From: Salinarimonas ramus
GTDB taxonomy: Bacteria; Pseudomonadota; Alphaproteobacteria; Rhizobiales; Beijerinckiaceae
Length of the DNA: 64,000 nucleotides
Direction of reading: 5' to 3'
Assembly (NCBI RefSeq): GCF_014645695.1
Contig: NZ_BMMF01000003.1
Coordinates: 62,001 to 126,000, forward strand
Part shown: one piece after another, positions 17,325 through 26,018 of the stretch
How positions within the stretch are numbered: the stretch's first letter is position 1
Layout: each line of letters starts with the position of its first letter
The notes under the pieces: model-generated
Seen by the model: the letters and a program-made list of their open reading frames with translations, nothing else
Databases searched by the model: none
Told to the model about the DNA's origin: nothing
Made by a program: the position numbers and the translations under genes

Positions 17325-18368
17325 ATGTACGGATATGCCGACGGCCTCAACGGCCTCGCGCTCTGGCTGCCGCTGATCTGGGCGGGGCTGATCGCGCTCG
17401 CCGTGATCATGTATGTCATCATGGACGGCTTCGATCTCGGCGTGGGCATCCTCTTCCGCCCCGCCCAGCGCGAGAATTGGCGCGACCGGATGATGATCTC
17501 GGTGGCGCCGATCTGGGATGGGAACGAGACCTGGCTCATCCTCGGCGGCGGCGGGCTCTTCGCCGTCTTCCACCTCGCCTACGCGCTCCTCATGCCGGCG
17601 CTCTACATCCCCATCATCGTGATGCTGCTGGCGCTGATCTTCCGCGGCGTGGCTTTCGAGTTCCGCTTCAAGGCGGACGCCTCGAAGTTCCTGTGGGACA
17701 ATTCCTTCCACTACGGCTCGATCGTCGCGACCTTCGCCCAGGGCGTCGTGCTCGGCACCTTCGTGCAGGGCTTCGAGGTGACGGGGCGCGAGTTCGCCGG
17801 CGGCACGTTCGACTGGGCGACGCCCTTCGCCATGATGACGGGCGTGGGCCTCGTCGCCGGCTACGGGCTTCTGGGCGCGACGTGGATCGTGATGAAGACG
17901 ACGGGCGACCTCGAGCTCTGGGCCCGGCGCAAGGCCAAGCGCTACCTTCTCGGTACCATCCTCGCCATGACGATCGTGTCCGTGTGGGTGCCCTTCCTCG
18001 GCGTCGAGATCGAGGCGCGTTGGTTCGCCATGCCCAACATCCTCTACCTCGCGCCGATCCCGCTTCTGACGGCGCTCGTCGCCTTCATGATCTGGCGCAC
18101 GCTCGAGAACGGGCGGCACTACCCGCCCTTCTTCCTGACGATCGCGCTCTTCCTGCTCGGCTTCCTGGGGCTGGGCGTGAGCCTCTTCCCCTACATCGTG
18201 CCGCCCTCGATCACGATCTGGCAGGCGGCGAACACGGTCAACAGCCAGCTCTTCGCGCTCGTCGGGTTCTCCATCGTGATCCCGGTGATCCTGGCCTACA
18301 CGGTCTACGTCTACTGGGTCTTCCGGGGCAAGGTCGCGGAGACGCTCGAAGAGAGCGGATACCATTGA
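17325..18368 (+). CDS. cioB: Cytochrome bd-type ubiquinol oxidase subunit II
   Basis: The 347-residue protein is the second core subunit of the bd oxidase. It has about eight membrane helices and the conserved MDGFDLGVGILF near residues 31-42 and WDGNETWLI near 65. The length fits CydB/CioB. A GAGGAGAGG ribosome-binding site precedes the ATG, 13 bases after cioA ends. The stop codon overlaps the start of the DUF2474 gene (TGATG). Confidence 0.93.
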   Translation: MYGYADGLNGLALWLPLIWAGLIALAVIMYVIMDGFDLGVGILFRPAQRENWRDRMMISVAPIWDGNETWLILGGGGLFAVFHLAYALLMPALYIPIIVMLLALIFRGVAFEFRFKADASKFLWDNSFHYGSIVATFAQGVVLGTFVQGFEVTGREFAGGTFDWATPFAMMTGVGLVAGYGLLGATWIVMKTTGDLELWARRKAKRYLLGTILAMTIVSVWVPFLGVEIEARWFAMPNILYLAPIPLLTALVAFMIWRTLENGRHYPPFFLTIALFLLGFLGLGVSLFPYIVPPSITIWQAANTVNSQLFALVGFSIVIPVILAYTVYVYWVFRGKVAETLEESGYH

Positions 18369-18481
18369 TGCGCGCCGAGACGAGACGCCGGATCGCCTGG
18401 TTCGTGGGGCTCTACGTCGCCGGCGGCGCGGTCTTCATGGCCGTCGTCTACGGCCTTCGCGCGATCATCGTCGGCGTGTGA
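18368..18481 (+). CDS. DUF2474 small membrane peptide of the bd oxidase
   Basis: This 37-residue peptide has a basic N-terminus (MRAETRRR) and a single membrane helix (about residues 10-32). It starts on the stop codon of cioB. Short DUF2474 peptides are found directly after cioB in many bacteria and are thought to play a part like CydX in E. coli, stabilising the oxidase. The context and hydrophobic pattern fit this family. Confidence 0.8.
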   Translation: MRAETRRRIAWFVGLYVAGGAVFMAVVYGLRAIIVGV

Positions 18482-18491
18482 GGACGGTGCG

Positions 18492-20354
18492 TCAGGGCCC
18501 GCGCCGTCCGCGATGGCGGTAGACGCGGTACCCCCGCTCGTCGAGCCCGCGATCCTCCAGCACGAGGTCCGCGGGCTCGCGCCCCCGCGCGCCGGGACCG
18601 GTGGCGTAGAGGATCTCGGCCGTATCGGGCAGATCGGCGAGGCGCCAGGCGAGGCGCTCCTCCAGCGCGAGCGCGCCGGATCGGGCGATCTCGGCTTCGA
18701 CGTGGGCGTGGAGCGCCTCGCGCACCAGCGTCGTCGAGGTGAAGACCGTCTCGAGCCGTCCGCCGCAGAAGCGCCCGCCCCCGCCGGCGCGGTAGGTGTT
18801 GGTCGCCACCAGCACGACGTCGACCTCGCGCAGAGGGCGCCCGTCGATGGCGATGTCGCGCACCCGCCGCGCGTCCGGGTTCAGGAGATCCCCGTCGCGG
18901 TCGAACCGGGAGGGCACGGTCGGGTCGATCGTGTAGGCGAGCCCGCGGATCATGTCGAAATGGTAGGAGGGGAAGAGCGGATCGACGAGGCGTTGCGGGC
19001 CCGCGGCGTGCGGGTCGATCGTCGCGAAGAGCCCCGCCGCCCGCTCGAGCCAGGCGACCACCAGCGCCCCGGTGAGCCGCACGGCGCACACGGCGTTCGG
19101 ATAGGGGTAGAGCGCCGCGAGGTCACGCATGGCCAGCGGCCCGGCGGGAATGTCGACGTAGCCCGCGGGCCCGTTGCGACCGCCCGCGAGGAAGGGCGCG
19201 GCGGCCGAGAGCAGCGGCAGCGCCGCGAGGTCGCTCCCGGCGATCGCCCGACGCACGAAAGCTTCCTGCGCCGCGCACAGCAGCGCGAGATCGCGATCCT
19301 CGCCGAGCGCCGTGAAATAGGTGTCGATGGGCGCGCGCGTCTCGCCCACCGGCTTTCGGACATGCGCGAGCGTGCGGGCGTGGACGTCCGCCGTGAGGTC
19401 GAGGAGCGCCGCCGCCGCGGGCGGCGCGGGCTCGGCGAGCGGCGGAACGGGACGGGCCTCGCAACGCGCGGCGGCGACGCGGATGCCGTCCTCTCCCGTC
19501 ATCTCCAGATCGAGATCGACGATGCCCAGATGCGAGCCGTAGAAGCCCGGCATCACCGCCGGCACGCCGTGCAGCCGGCCGGCATCGGCGTCGACGCCCG
19601 GAATGTGGGCGAAGTCGCGCCCGCCCGGGAAGACGCGGTGGAGATGGCCCGCGACGACGACGTCGATGCCGGGGATCTGCGCCACGAACAGGGCCGCGTT
19701 CTCCTCGCCACCCACGCGCGGCCCCTCCGCGATGCCCGCGTGGCAGAGCGCGATCACGAGGTCCGCGCCCGCCGTGCGCATCGCGGGCACGGTGCGCGCC
19801 AGCGCGTCCACCATGTCCTCGGCGCAAAGCTCGTCGCCGACGAGCGCCTTGTCCCACATCAGCACCTGCGGCGGCACGACGCCGGTGACGCCGACGCGAA
19901 GCTTGCGCGCGAGGCCGGGCACGGCGCGCTCCAGGATCGTGAAGGCGGGAAGGAGCGCCGACCCGTCCGCGCGCGCGAGATTGGCGCATACGACCGGGAA
20001 GGAGGCGCGCCCGTAGGCCGCCTCGGCGAAGGCGAGGCCGTAGTTGAACTCGTGGTTCCCCAGCCCCGCCGCGTCGCAGCCCAGCGCGTCGAGGCAGGCG
20101 ATCATCGGGTGGCTCTCGCCGGGGCCGAGCCCGGCGCTCCCCACGAGATCGCCGAGCGCCGCGCCCTGCAGGAGATCGCCGTTGTCCACGAGGAGGACAG
20201 CCGCCCCGTCGCGCGCCGCCTCCTCGCGCGCGATCGCGATCGCGGCTGCGGCCGCGACGAGCCCGGTGCGCGGGTTGGGGCGGTCCCGCAGATAGTCCCA
20301 GGGCTGGGCGTGGGCGTGGAGATCGGAGGTCGCGACGAGGCGCAGGCGTGGCAT
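18492..20354 (-). CDS. cpdB: 2',3'-cyclic-nucleotide 2'-phosphodiesterase/3'-nucleotidase
   Basis: The 620-residue protein should hydrolyse 2',3'-cyclic nucleotides and 3'-nucleotides. The N-terminal metallophosphoesterase domain has the metal motifs DLHAH (residues 11-15), DNGD near 57, GNHEFNYGL near 99, CHAGI near 210 and GHLHRVF near 241. The C-terminal 5'-nucleotidase domain covers about 340-600 and includes TNTYRAGGGG. E. coli CpdB is exported, but this protein begins with the catalytic strand (MPRLRLVATSDLHAH) and has no signal peptide; dgt ends 12 bases upstream, leaving little room for one. It may act in the cytoplasm. It follows dgt on the same strand. Confidence 0.88.
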   Translation of the reverse strand: MPRLRLVATSDLHAHAQPWDYLRDRPNPRTGLVAAAAAIAIAREEAARDGAAVLLVDNGDLLQGAALGDLVGSAGLGPGESHPMIACLDALGCDAAGLGNHEFNYGLAFAEAAYGRASFPVVCANLARADGSALLPAFTILERAVPGLARKLRVGVTGVVPPQVLMWDKALVGDELCAEDMVDALARTVPAMRTAGADLVIALCHAGIAEGPRVGGEENAALFVAQIPGIDVVVAGHLHRVFPGGRDFAHIPGVDADAGRLHGVPAVMPGFYGSHLGIVDLDLEMTGEDGIRVAAARCEARPVPPLAEPAPPAAAALLDLTADVHARTLAHVRKPVGETRAPIDTYFTALGEDRDLALLCAAQEAFVRRAIAGSDLAALPLLSAAAPFLAGGRNGPAGYVDIPAGPLAMRDLAALYPYPNAVCAVRLTGALVVAWLERAAGLFATIDPHAAGPQRLVDPLFPSYHFDMIRGLAYTIDPTVPSRFDRDGDLLNPDARRVRDIAIDGRPLREVDVVLVATNTYRAGGGGRFCGGRLETVFTSTTLVREALHAHVEAEIARSGALALEERLAWRLADLPDTAEILYATGPGARGREPADLVLEDRGLDERGYRVYRHRGRRGP

Positions 20355-20365
20355 GCGGGGGCGCC

Positions 20366-21580
20366 TCAGCGGAGCTTCAGGTTCGGCGTCGTGCCGAACA
20401 GCGCGCTATGGACGGTGAGCGCGTAGCTGTCCGTCATGCCGGCGATGTAGTCGGCGACGCGCCGCGCGATGCGCCCCTCCTCGGCGCCGTCGAGCCCGGC
20501 GCGCCATTCCTCCGGCATCGCCGCGGGCTCGGCGGTGAAGCGCGCGAACAGGTCGCGCACGATCCGATCGGCGTCGGCGCGCACCGCCTTCACCTTCGGA
20601 TGCCGGTACATGTTGGGATAGAGATAGCCCTTGATCGCCCGGTCCGCCGCCGCCATCGCGGGGGAGAAGCCCACCAGCGTGCGCCCGGCGCGGCGAACGT
20701 CCTCGGCACTCTGCGGCGCGGCCTCGGCGAGGCGGCCCTCGCTCGTGTTTATCACGTCCTCGACCATGCGCGTGATCACGCGCCGCACCAGCTCGTGGAT
20801 GCGCCGCGGCGTCTCGAGACCAGGATAGCGCCCGTCCACCTCCGCCAGGAGCTCGGCCAGGAAGGGGATCGCCTTCAGGTCGTCCACCGAGAACAGCCCC
20901 GCGCGCAGGCCGTCGTCGATGTCGTGGGCGTCGTAGGCGATGTCGTCGGCGATGGCCGCGGCCTGCGCCTCGCCGGAGGCGTGGGTCGACAGTTCCAGGC
21001 CGAACTCGCGGTCGAAATCGAGGATCGCACCCGGCACGCCGTGGGCGGCGTAGCGCTCGCGGGGGCGCCCGGCCTCGTCGACGAGGGGACCGTTGTGCTT
21101 CACGAGCCCCTCGAGCGTCTCCCAGGTGAGGTCGAGCCCGTCGTGCTCGGCGTAGCGCCGCTCGAGCCGCGTGACGATGCGCAGCGCCTGCGCATTGTGG
21201 TCGAAGCCGCCATGGCCTGCCATCAGGTCGTCGAGCGCGTCCTCGCCGGTGTGCCCGAAGGGCGTGTGGCCGAGATCGTGGGAGAGCGCGAGCGCCTCCG
21301 CCAGATCCTCGTCGAGGCCCAGCGAGCGGGCGATGGCACGGGCGATCTGCGCCACCTCGATCGTGTGCGTGAGGCGCGTGCGGAAATGGTCGCCTTCGTG
21401 GAAGACGAAGACCTGCGTCTTGTGCTTGAGGCGTCGGAAGGCCGAGGAATGGATGATGCGGTCGCGGTCGCGCTGGAATTCCGAGCGCGTCGGCGACGCG
21501 CTCGCCCCGTGCTGGCGCCCGCGGCTCGCGCCGGGATCGCAGGCCCATGGGGCCCGCCACCTGTCGCCGCCCGAGCGCAT
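20366..21580 (-). CDS. dgt: Deoxyguanosinetriphosphate triphosphohydrolase-like protein
   Basis: The 404-residue HD-domain hydrolase should cleave dNTPs to nucleosides and triphosphate. The HD signature is clear: [15 protein letters not shown] near residues 67-81 with the first His, and [14 protein letters not shown] near 99-112 with the HD pair. The N-terminus carries SRGR and [10 protein letters not shown] as in the type 2 dGTPase subfamily of alphaproteobacteria. It is divergent from erpA, 80 bases away, a common arrangement in this group. Confidence 0.93.
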   Translation of the reverse strand: MRSGGDRWRAPWACDPGASRGRQHGASASPTRSEFQRDRDRIIHSSAFRRLKHKTQVFVFHEGDHFRTRLTHTIEVAQIARAIARSLGLDEDLAEALALSHDLGHTPFGHTGEDALDDLMAGHGGFDHNAQALRIVTRLERRYAEHDGLDLTWETLEGLVKHNGPLVDEAGRPRERYAAHGVPGAILDFDREFGLELSTHASGEAQAAAIADDIAYDAHDIDDGLRAGLFSVDDLKAIPFLAELLAEVDGRYPGLETPRRIHELVRRVITRMVEDVINTSEGRLAEAAPQSAEDVRRAGRTLVGFSPAMAAADRAIKGYLYPNMYRHPKVKAVRADADRIVRDLFARFTAEPAAMPEEWRAGLDGAEEGRIARRVADYIAGMTDSYALTVHSALFGTTPNLKLR

Positions 21581-21660
21581 GACCCCTCCCCGTTGCGGTG
21601 CGATCCTCCTCGACTTACATTCCGGGCAATGGCTTTGGCAAGTTCGAGGAACGAGACGAG

Positions 21661-21987
21661 ATGGCCGGCATCGAGCTGACGGAGCGCGCGGCGCGCCGCA
21701 TCGCCGAAATCATGAAGGACGAGCCCGCAGGCTCGATGCTGCGCATCTCCGTCCAGGGCGGCGGCTGCTCGGGCTTCCAGTACGCCTTCGACGTCGACGC
21801 CGCGCGCCAGGACGACGACGTCGTCGTCGAGCGCGACGGGGCGGGCGTGCTCGTGGACGAGATGTCGCTGCAATACATGGAGGGCGCCGTCATCGACTTC
21901 GTCGACGACCTGATCGGCCAGTCCTTCAAGATCGAGAACCCCCAGGCCCAGGCGAGCTGCGGCTGCGGCGTGAGCTTCACGATCTGA
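21661..21987 (+). CDS. erpA: Iron-sulfur cluster insertion protein, IscA/ErpA family
   Basis: This 108-residue A-type carrier binds Fe-S clusters and delivers them to apoproteins. The three conserved cysteines are present: Cys36 (in GGGCSGFQY), Cys100 and Cys102 (in SCGCG). The length is normal. The ATG at 21661 is chosen over an upstream in-frame start at 21598 because similarity begins at GIELTERA. ErpA and IscA cannot be firmly separated here; alphaproteobacterial proteins of this context are usually called ErpA. Confidence 0.9.
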   Translation: MAGIELTERAARRIAEIMKDEPAGSMLRISVQGGGCSGFQYAFDVDAARQDDDVVVERDGAGVLVDEMSLQYMEGAVIDFVDDLIGQSFKIENPQAQASCGCGVSFTI

Positions 21988-21990
21988 AGT

Positions 21991-22166
21991 CTCCTTCCCT
22001 ATAGGGGAAGCTGGCCCTATAGGGGAAGCTGGCGCCGGCGAAAGCCGGTGACGGATGGCGCACGCGCAACGCGTGTTCGGCGAGCCGAATGCGGCGCTTC
22101 GCCGGCAGGCGACGGACCCCACCCCTAGCCGCCTCCGGCGGCGTTCCCCTCCCCTACAGGGAGGGA
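21991..22166. repeat. Intergenic repeat, copy A
   Basis: This 176-base element begins with CTCCTTCCCTATAGGGG and ends with CCCCTACAGGGAGGGA, so its ends are imperfect inverted repeats. A second copy lies at 30355-30514 and shares the blocks GCCGGTGACGGATGG and CGGACCCCACCCCTAGCCGC. Within copy A an 18-base segment is exactly duplicated in tandem (21997-22014 and 22015-22032). It fills the gap between the convergent erpA and HExxH genes. Such non-coding repeats are common in high-GC alphaproteobacteria; the internal hairpins could act as transcription terminators. Confidence 0.8.
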
Positions 22167-22174
22167 AGCGGCCC

Positions 22175-22768
22175 TCACCCCTCGCGCATCGGCCCCGGCT
22201 CCTGGCGGACCTCGAGCCCGTAGGCCTTCAGCTCCGCGCCGGCCATCTCCATCTCGCGCTTGACCACCGCCTGGAAGCGCTGGTTGGGGCCGAAGCCGCC
22301 GAGCGGGCCGTCCTCCAGCTTCGCGAGCGCGTGCCCGCACTCGTGGATGAGGAGGTCGAGGAGATCGCCCTGCTCGAGGTTGATGTAGACCTTCTCGTCC
22401 TGAGCGCCGATCGTCGCCCAGGAATAGCCGCCGCCCCAGCCGACGCGGATCCAGATCGTGTCGTTCTGCGCGAGCGAAGCATCCATCACCCCGCGGAAGG
22501 TGGGCGAGATCCGCACGAGGTCCTCGAGGTAGGACATGGTCTCCGCCGCCCGCTCGCCGGAGACGATCACCCGCTCCTCGAAGCCGACGACCACGTCGCG
22601 CGCACGCCGCTTGACGAGATGATGATCCAGGTACTCGTGCCGCAGCGCCTGCTGGAAGGCGCGCGCTGCCTCGCGCTCGTCGATATCCTGCCGGTCGCCG
22701 GGGCGGACGCCGTCGACGCCGGTGGGGCCCTTCACCTGGGACAGGGGCAGACGCCGAAGGTCCTTCAT
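22175..22768 (-). CDS. Unknown protein with an HExxH zinc-protease-like motif
   Basis: This 197-residue protein has no signal peptide or membrane helix. The notable feature is IHECGHALAK, with His142, Glu143 and His146 forming an HExxH motif in a predicted helix, as in zinc metallopeptidases. A candidate third ligand (Asp/Glu or His) is not obvious downstream; GGFGPNQRF and two Glu residues in KREMEMAGAE follow. The preceding GGGYSWATIGAQDEKVYINL looks like a beta-rich region. I do not recognise the family. It is divergent from hrpB by 127 bases. Confidence 0.65.
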   Translation of the reverse strand: MKDLRRLPLSQVKGPTGVDGVRPGDRQDIDEREAARAFQQALRHEYLDHHLVKRRARDVVVGFEERVIVSGERAAETMSYLEDLVRISPTFRGVMDASLAQNDTIWIRVGWGGGYSWATIGAQDEKVYINLEQGDLLDLLIHECGHALAKLEDGPLGGFGPNQRFQAVVKREMEMAGAELKAYGLEVRQEPGPMREG

Positions 22769-22895
22769 ACGCCTTTCGCTCCATGGGAGATTGCCCGAGC
22801 ATATAGCACGCGGCGGAGCCGGCGACGACAGGCTCCGGCGCTGCCACGCGGTCGCGCCACTTGATCCCCGCCGCCCGCCGCGCCATCACCGCGCC

Positions 22896-25367
22896 ATGCG
22901 CGCCTTCGACACGCCTCTGCCCATCGACGCGGCCCTGCCCGACCTCGACCGAGCGCTCCGCGAGCGGTCGAGCGCCGTCCTCGTGGCGCCGCCCGGCGCG
23001 GGCAAGACGACGCGCGTGCCCCTCGCCCTCCTCGACGAGCCCTGGACCGCGGGCGGCAAGCTGATCGTGCTCGAGCCCCGCCGCCTCGCCGCGCGCGCCG
23101 CGGCGCAGCGCATGGCCGAGACGCTGGGGGAGCGGGTCGGCGAGACGGTGGGCCTGCGCGTGCGGCTGGGCACCAAGGTCTCGGCCCGCACCCGCATCGA
23201 GGTCGTCACCGAGGGCGTCTTCACCCGCATGATCCTCGACGACCCGACACTGGAGGGCGTCGCAGCGGTGCTCTTCGACGAGTTCCACGAGCGCTCGCTG
23301 GACGCCGATCTCGGCCTCGCCCTCGCGCGCGACGCCCAAGCGGGGCTACGCGAGGACCTGCGCCTCCTCGTCATGTCGGCGACGCTCGACGGCGCACGGG
23401 TGGCGGCGCTCCTCGACGAGGCGCCGGTCGTCTCGTCCGAGGGCCGCGCCTTCGCCGTCGAGACCCGTCACGTCGGCCGCGATCCGCGCCAGCGCATCGA
23501 GGAGGCGATCGCGAGCGTCGTCGTGCGCGCGCTCGCGGAAGAAGCCGGCTCGCTCCTCGTCTTCCTGCCCGGCCAGGCCGAGATCCGCCGTACCGCGGCC
23601 CTGCTCGCGGAGCGCGTGCGCGATCCCGCGGTGGAGATCGCGCCGCTCTACGGGGCGCTGGAGCGCGCCGAGCAGGATCGCGCGGTCTCGCCCGCTCCCG
23701 CCGGGCGGCGCAAGGTCGTGCTGGCCACGGCAATCGCGGGGACCTCGCTCACCATCGAGGGCGTGCGGGTCGTGATCGATTCGGGGCTCTCGCGCGTGCC
23801 GGTCTACGAGCCGGCCGTGGGGCTCACCCGGCTCGCGACGGTGCGCGTCTCGCGCGCCTCCGCCGACCAGCGGCGCGGGCGCGCGGGGCGCACCGAGCCC
23901 GGCATCTGCTATCGCCTGTGGGAGGAAGCAGGCACCGGAGCGCTCCAGCCCTTCTCGACGCCCGAGATCCTGGCCGCCGACCTCTCCTCCCTCGTCCTCG
24001 ATTGCGCCGCCTGGGGCGTCACGGACCCCGCCTCGCTCGCCTTCCTCGATCCGCCGCCGGCGCCCGCTCTGGCGGAGGCGCGTGCGCTGCTCTCCGAGAT
24101 CGGCGCCCTCGACGCGGATGCCCGCCTCACCCCCCTCGGCGCGCGCCTGCGGGCGCTTCCGCTGCCGCCGCGGCTCGCCGCCATGCTGATCCGTGCCGCG
24201 GACGCGGGAGAAGCGGCACGTGCGGCGCAGGTCGCCGCGCTCCTCGTCGAGCGCGGGCTCGGCGGGGAGGACGTCGATCTCTCCCATCGCCTCGACCGTT
24301 TCGTGCGCGAGCGTGGCGGGCGCGCCGCCGACATGCGCCGCCTCGCCGAGGGCTGGGCCCGCGAGGCGACGAGCGGGGTGGCGCCGCGGGAGGCGCACGG
24401 GCTGTCGATCGGCGCGCTCGTCTCCCTGGCCTATCCCGACCGCATCGCGCGCGCCCGCGGACGCCCCGGCGAGGTCGTCCTCGCCAACGGTCGCGGCGCG
24501 GCGCTGGAGCCGCATCTCGCGCTCGCCCGCGAGCCGCTCCTCTCGGTGGCCGAGATCGCGGGCGCGGCGGGCAACGCCCGGGTCCTGGCCGCGGCGGCGC
24601 TCACGCCCGACGAGATCGAGGCGCTCCATGCCGAGCGCATCGTCTCTCGCGACGAGGTCGCCTTCGATGCGAAGGCGCGGGCCGTGCGCGGGCGCGCCGT
24701 GCGGCGGCTGGGCTCCGTCGTCTTGTCCGAGCGGCCGATCTCGCTTTCCGCCGCGCCAGAGACGGCGGAGATCCTCGCCCGCGGCGTCGCGCGGCTCGGC
24801 CTCGACGCGCTGCCCTGGTCGAAGGGGGCGGCGCAGCTACGCCGGCGCATGGCCTTCCTGCGCGCCGCGGAGGGCGAGCCCTGGCCCGACGTCTCGGACG
24901 CGGCGCTGACGCAGACGATCGCGGATTGGCTCGCGCCCATGCTCGCGGGAAAGACGGCGCTCGCGCAGATCGAGCCGGGAGACCTGATCGAGGGCCTGCG
25001 CGCGCTCCTGCCCTGGGATCTCGCCCGGCGCCTCGACGCGGAGGCGCCGACGCATTGGCGCGCGCCCACCGGCTCGTCGGTCGCCGTCGACTGGGACGGC
25101 GAGGAGCCCTCGATCGCCATCCGCGTGCAGGAGCTCTACGGGCTCTCGACACACCCCTCCCTCGCCGGCGGACGCCGCCCGCTCGTGCTCGAGCTGCTCT
25201 CGCCGGCCCATCGCCCGATCCAGGTGACCCGCGACCTCCCGGGCTTCTGGCGCGGCTCCTGGGCCGAGGTCCGCGCCGAGATGCGCGGACGCTACCCCAA
25301 GCACCCCTGGCCCGAGGATCCCGCGAGCGCCGCGCCGACCACGCGCGCCAAGCCGCGCGGCACGTGA
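22896..25367 (+). CDS. hrpB: ATP-dependent helicase HrpB
   Basis: The 823-residue DEAH-family helicase has Walker A APPGAGKTT at residues 31-39, the DEFH box at 128-131 (in LFDEFHERSLD), MSATLDG near 155, the motif V/VI region QRRGRAGR near 330 and a C-terminal HrpB-specific domain ending in PKHPWPEDP. The length is typical. Its role in bacteria is poorly defined; RNA processing is assumed. The ATG at 22896 starts just before conserved sequence. It converges on a flavodoxin gene 18 bases beyond its stop. Confidence 0.93.
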   Translation: MRAFDTPLPIDAALPDLDRALRERSSAVLVAPPGAGKTTRVPLALLDEPWTAGGKLIVLEPRRLAARAAAQRMAETLGERVGETVGLRVRLGTKVSARTRIEVVTEGVFTRMILDDPTLEGVAAVLFDEFHERSLDADLGLALARDAQAGLREDLRLLVMSATLDGARVAALLDEAPVVSSEGRAFAVETRHVGRDPRQRIEEAIASVVVRALAEEAGSLLVFLPGQAEIRRTAALLAERVRDPAVEIAPLYGALERAEQDRAVSPAPAGRRKVVLATAIAGTSLTIEGVRVVIDSGLSRVPVYEPAVGLTRLATVRVSRASADQRRGRAGRTEPGICYRLWEEAGTGALQPFSTPEILAADLSSLVLDCAAWGVTDPASLAFLDPPPAPALAEARALLSEIGALDADARLTPLGARLRALPLPPRLAAMLIRAADAGEAARAAQVAALLVERGLGGEDVDLSHRLDRFVRERGGRAADMRRLAEGWAREATSGVAPREAHGLSIGALVSLAYPDRIARARGRPGEVVLANGRGAALEPHLALAREPLLSVAEIAGAAGNARVLAAAALTPDEIEALHAERIVSRDEVAFDAKARAVRGRAVRRLGSVVLSERPISLSAAPETAEILARGVARLGLDALPWSKGAAQLRRRMAFLRAAEGEPWPDVSDAALTQTIADWLAPMLAGKTALAQIEPGDLIEGLRALLPWDLARRLDAEAPTHWRAPTGSSVAVDWDGEEPSIAIRVQELYGLSTHPSLAGGRRPLVLELLSPAHRPIQVTRDLPGFWRGSWAEVRAEMRGRYPKHPWPEDPASAAPTTRAKPRGT

Positions 25368-25385
25368 CCGCCTCGGACGCGACAC

Positions 25386-25874
25386 CTAGCCCGGCGGGGC
25401 GACGGCGAGCTCGCGGACGAAGGCGGCGAGCTTGTCGTCGTAGGCGGGCGTGCCCTCCTCGCGATTGCGCAGGTCGACGACGGCGCGCGGCGAGCGGTCG
25501 CAGAGGCGCGCCATGTCCTCGCCGGCTTCGCTCTGCCCGCCGCCATGGGTGTAGAGAGTGGCGTAGTCCGCCAGCCGGTCGCGGTTCGCCTTCAGGAAGG
25601 CGCGGACCGGCGGCGTCACGTGCCCCGCCCAGATCGGCGTCGCCACGACGACGAGCTCGTAGCGCTCGATCGGCGCCTCCATCGGCTCGATCGCGCAGGG
25701 GCGCGCGCGGCGCGCCCCCCAGGCGGCGCGAACGAGCCCGATCGCCCCGCGATAGCGCTCCGGCGCCCGCGGGCGTATCTCCGTCAGGTCCGCTCCGACG
25801 AGCGCCGCGAAGCGCTCCGCCGCGCGGCGCGTGTGCCCGGTGCGGGAATGATAGGCGACGAGGATGCCGGCCAT
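25386..25874 (-). CDS. Flavodoxin family protein
   Basis: The 162-residue protein has the flavodoxin FMN-binding start VAYHSRTGHTRRAA (residues 6-19, a T/S-x-T-G-x-T variant) and ATPIWAGHVTPPVRAF near 80-95, typical of flavodoxin/NAD(P)H quinone reductase-like proteins. The ATG at 25874 has a strong GGAGGTGAG ribosome-binding site on the minus strand. It probably carries electrons as a small flavoprotein; the partner is unknown. It is divergent from the tandem MaoC gene. Confidence 0.82.
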   Translation of the reverse strand: MAGILVAYHSRTGHTRRAAERFAALVGADLTEIRPRAPERYRGAIGLVRAAWGARRARPCAIEPMEAPIERYELVVVATPIWAGHVTPPVRAFLKANRDRLADYATLYTHGGGQSEAGEDMARLCDRSPRAVVDLRNREEGTPAYDDKLAAFVRELAVAPPG

Positions 25875-26018
25875 GGCCTCACCTCCAGATCCCCCCGGTG
25901 CGGAAGTGGGCACGGGTCGGCGGCCCTGCGCAAGTCCTTGCGTCGTCGGTGGGCCTGTCGCACGGGCCCGAGGCATGGCAGGAACGCAAAGCACCTTCCT
26001 CTCGCCGGACCCGCCGCC

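Noticed and set aside
14087-17539. A 1150-codon minus-strand open frame
   Set aside because: It spans the well-supported phospholipase D and cioA genes and shows no domain; it is a by-product of GC-rich codons.
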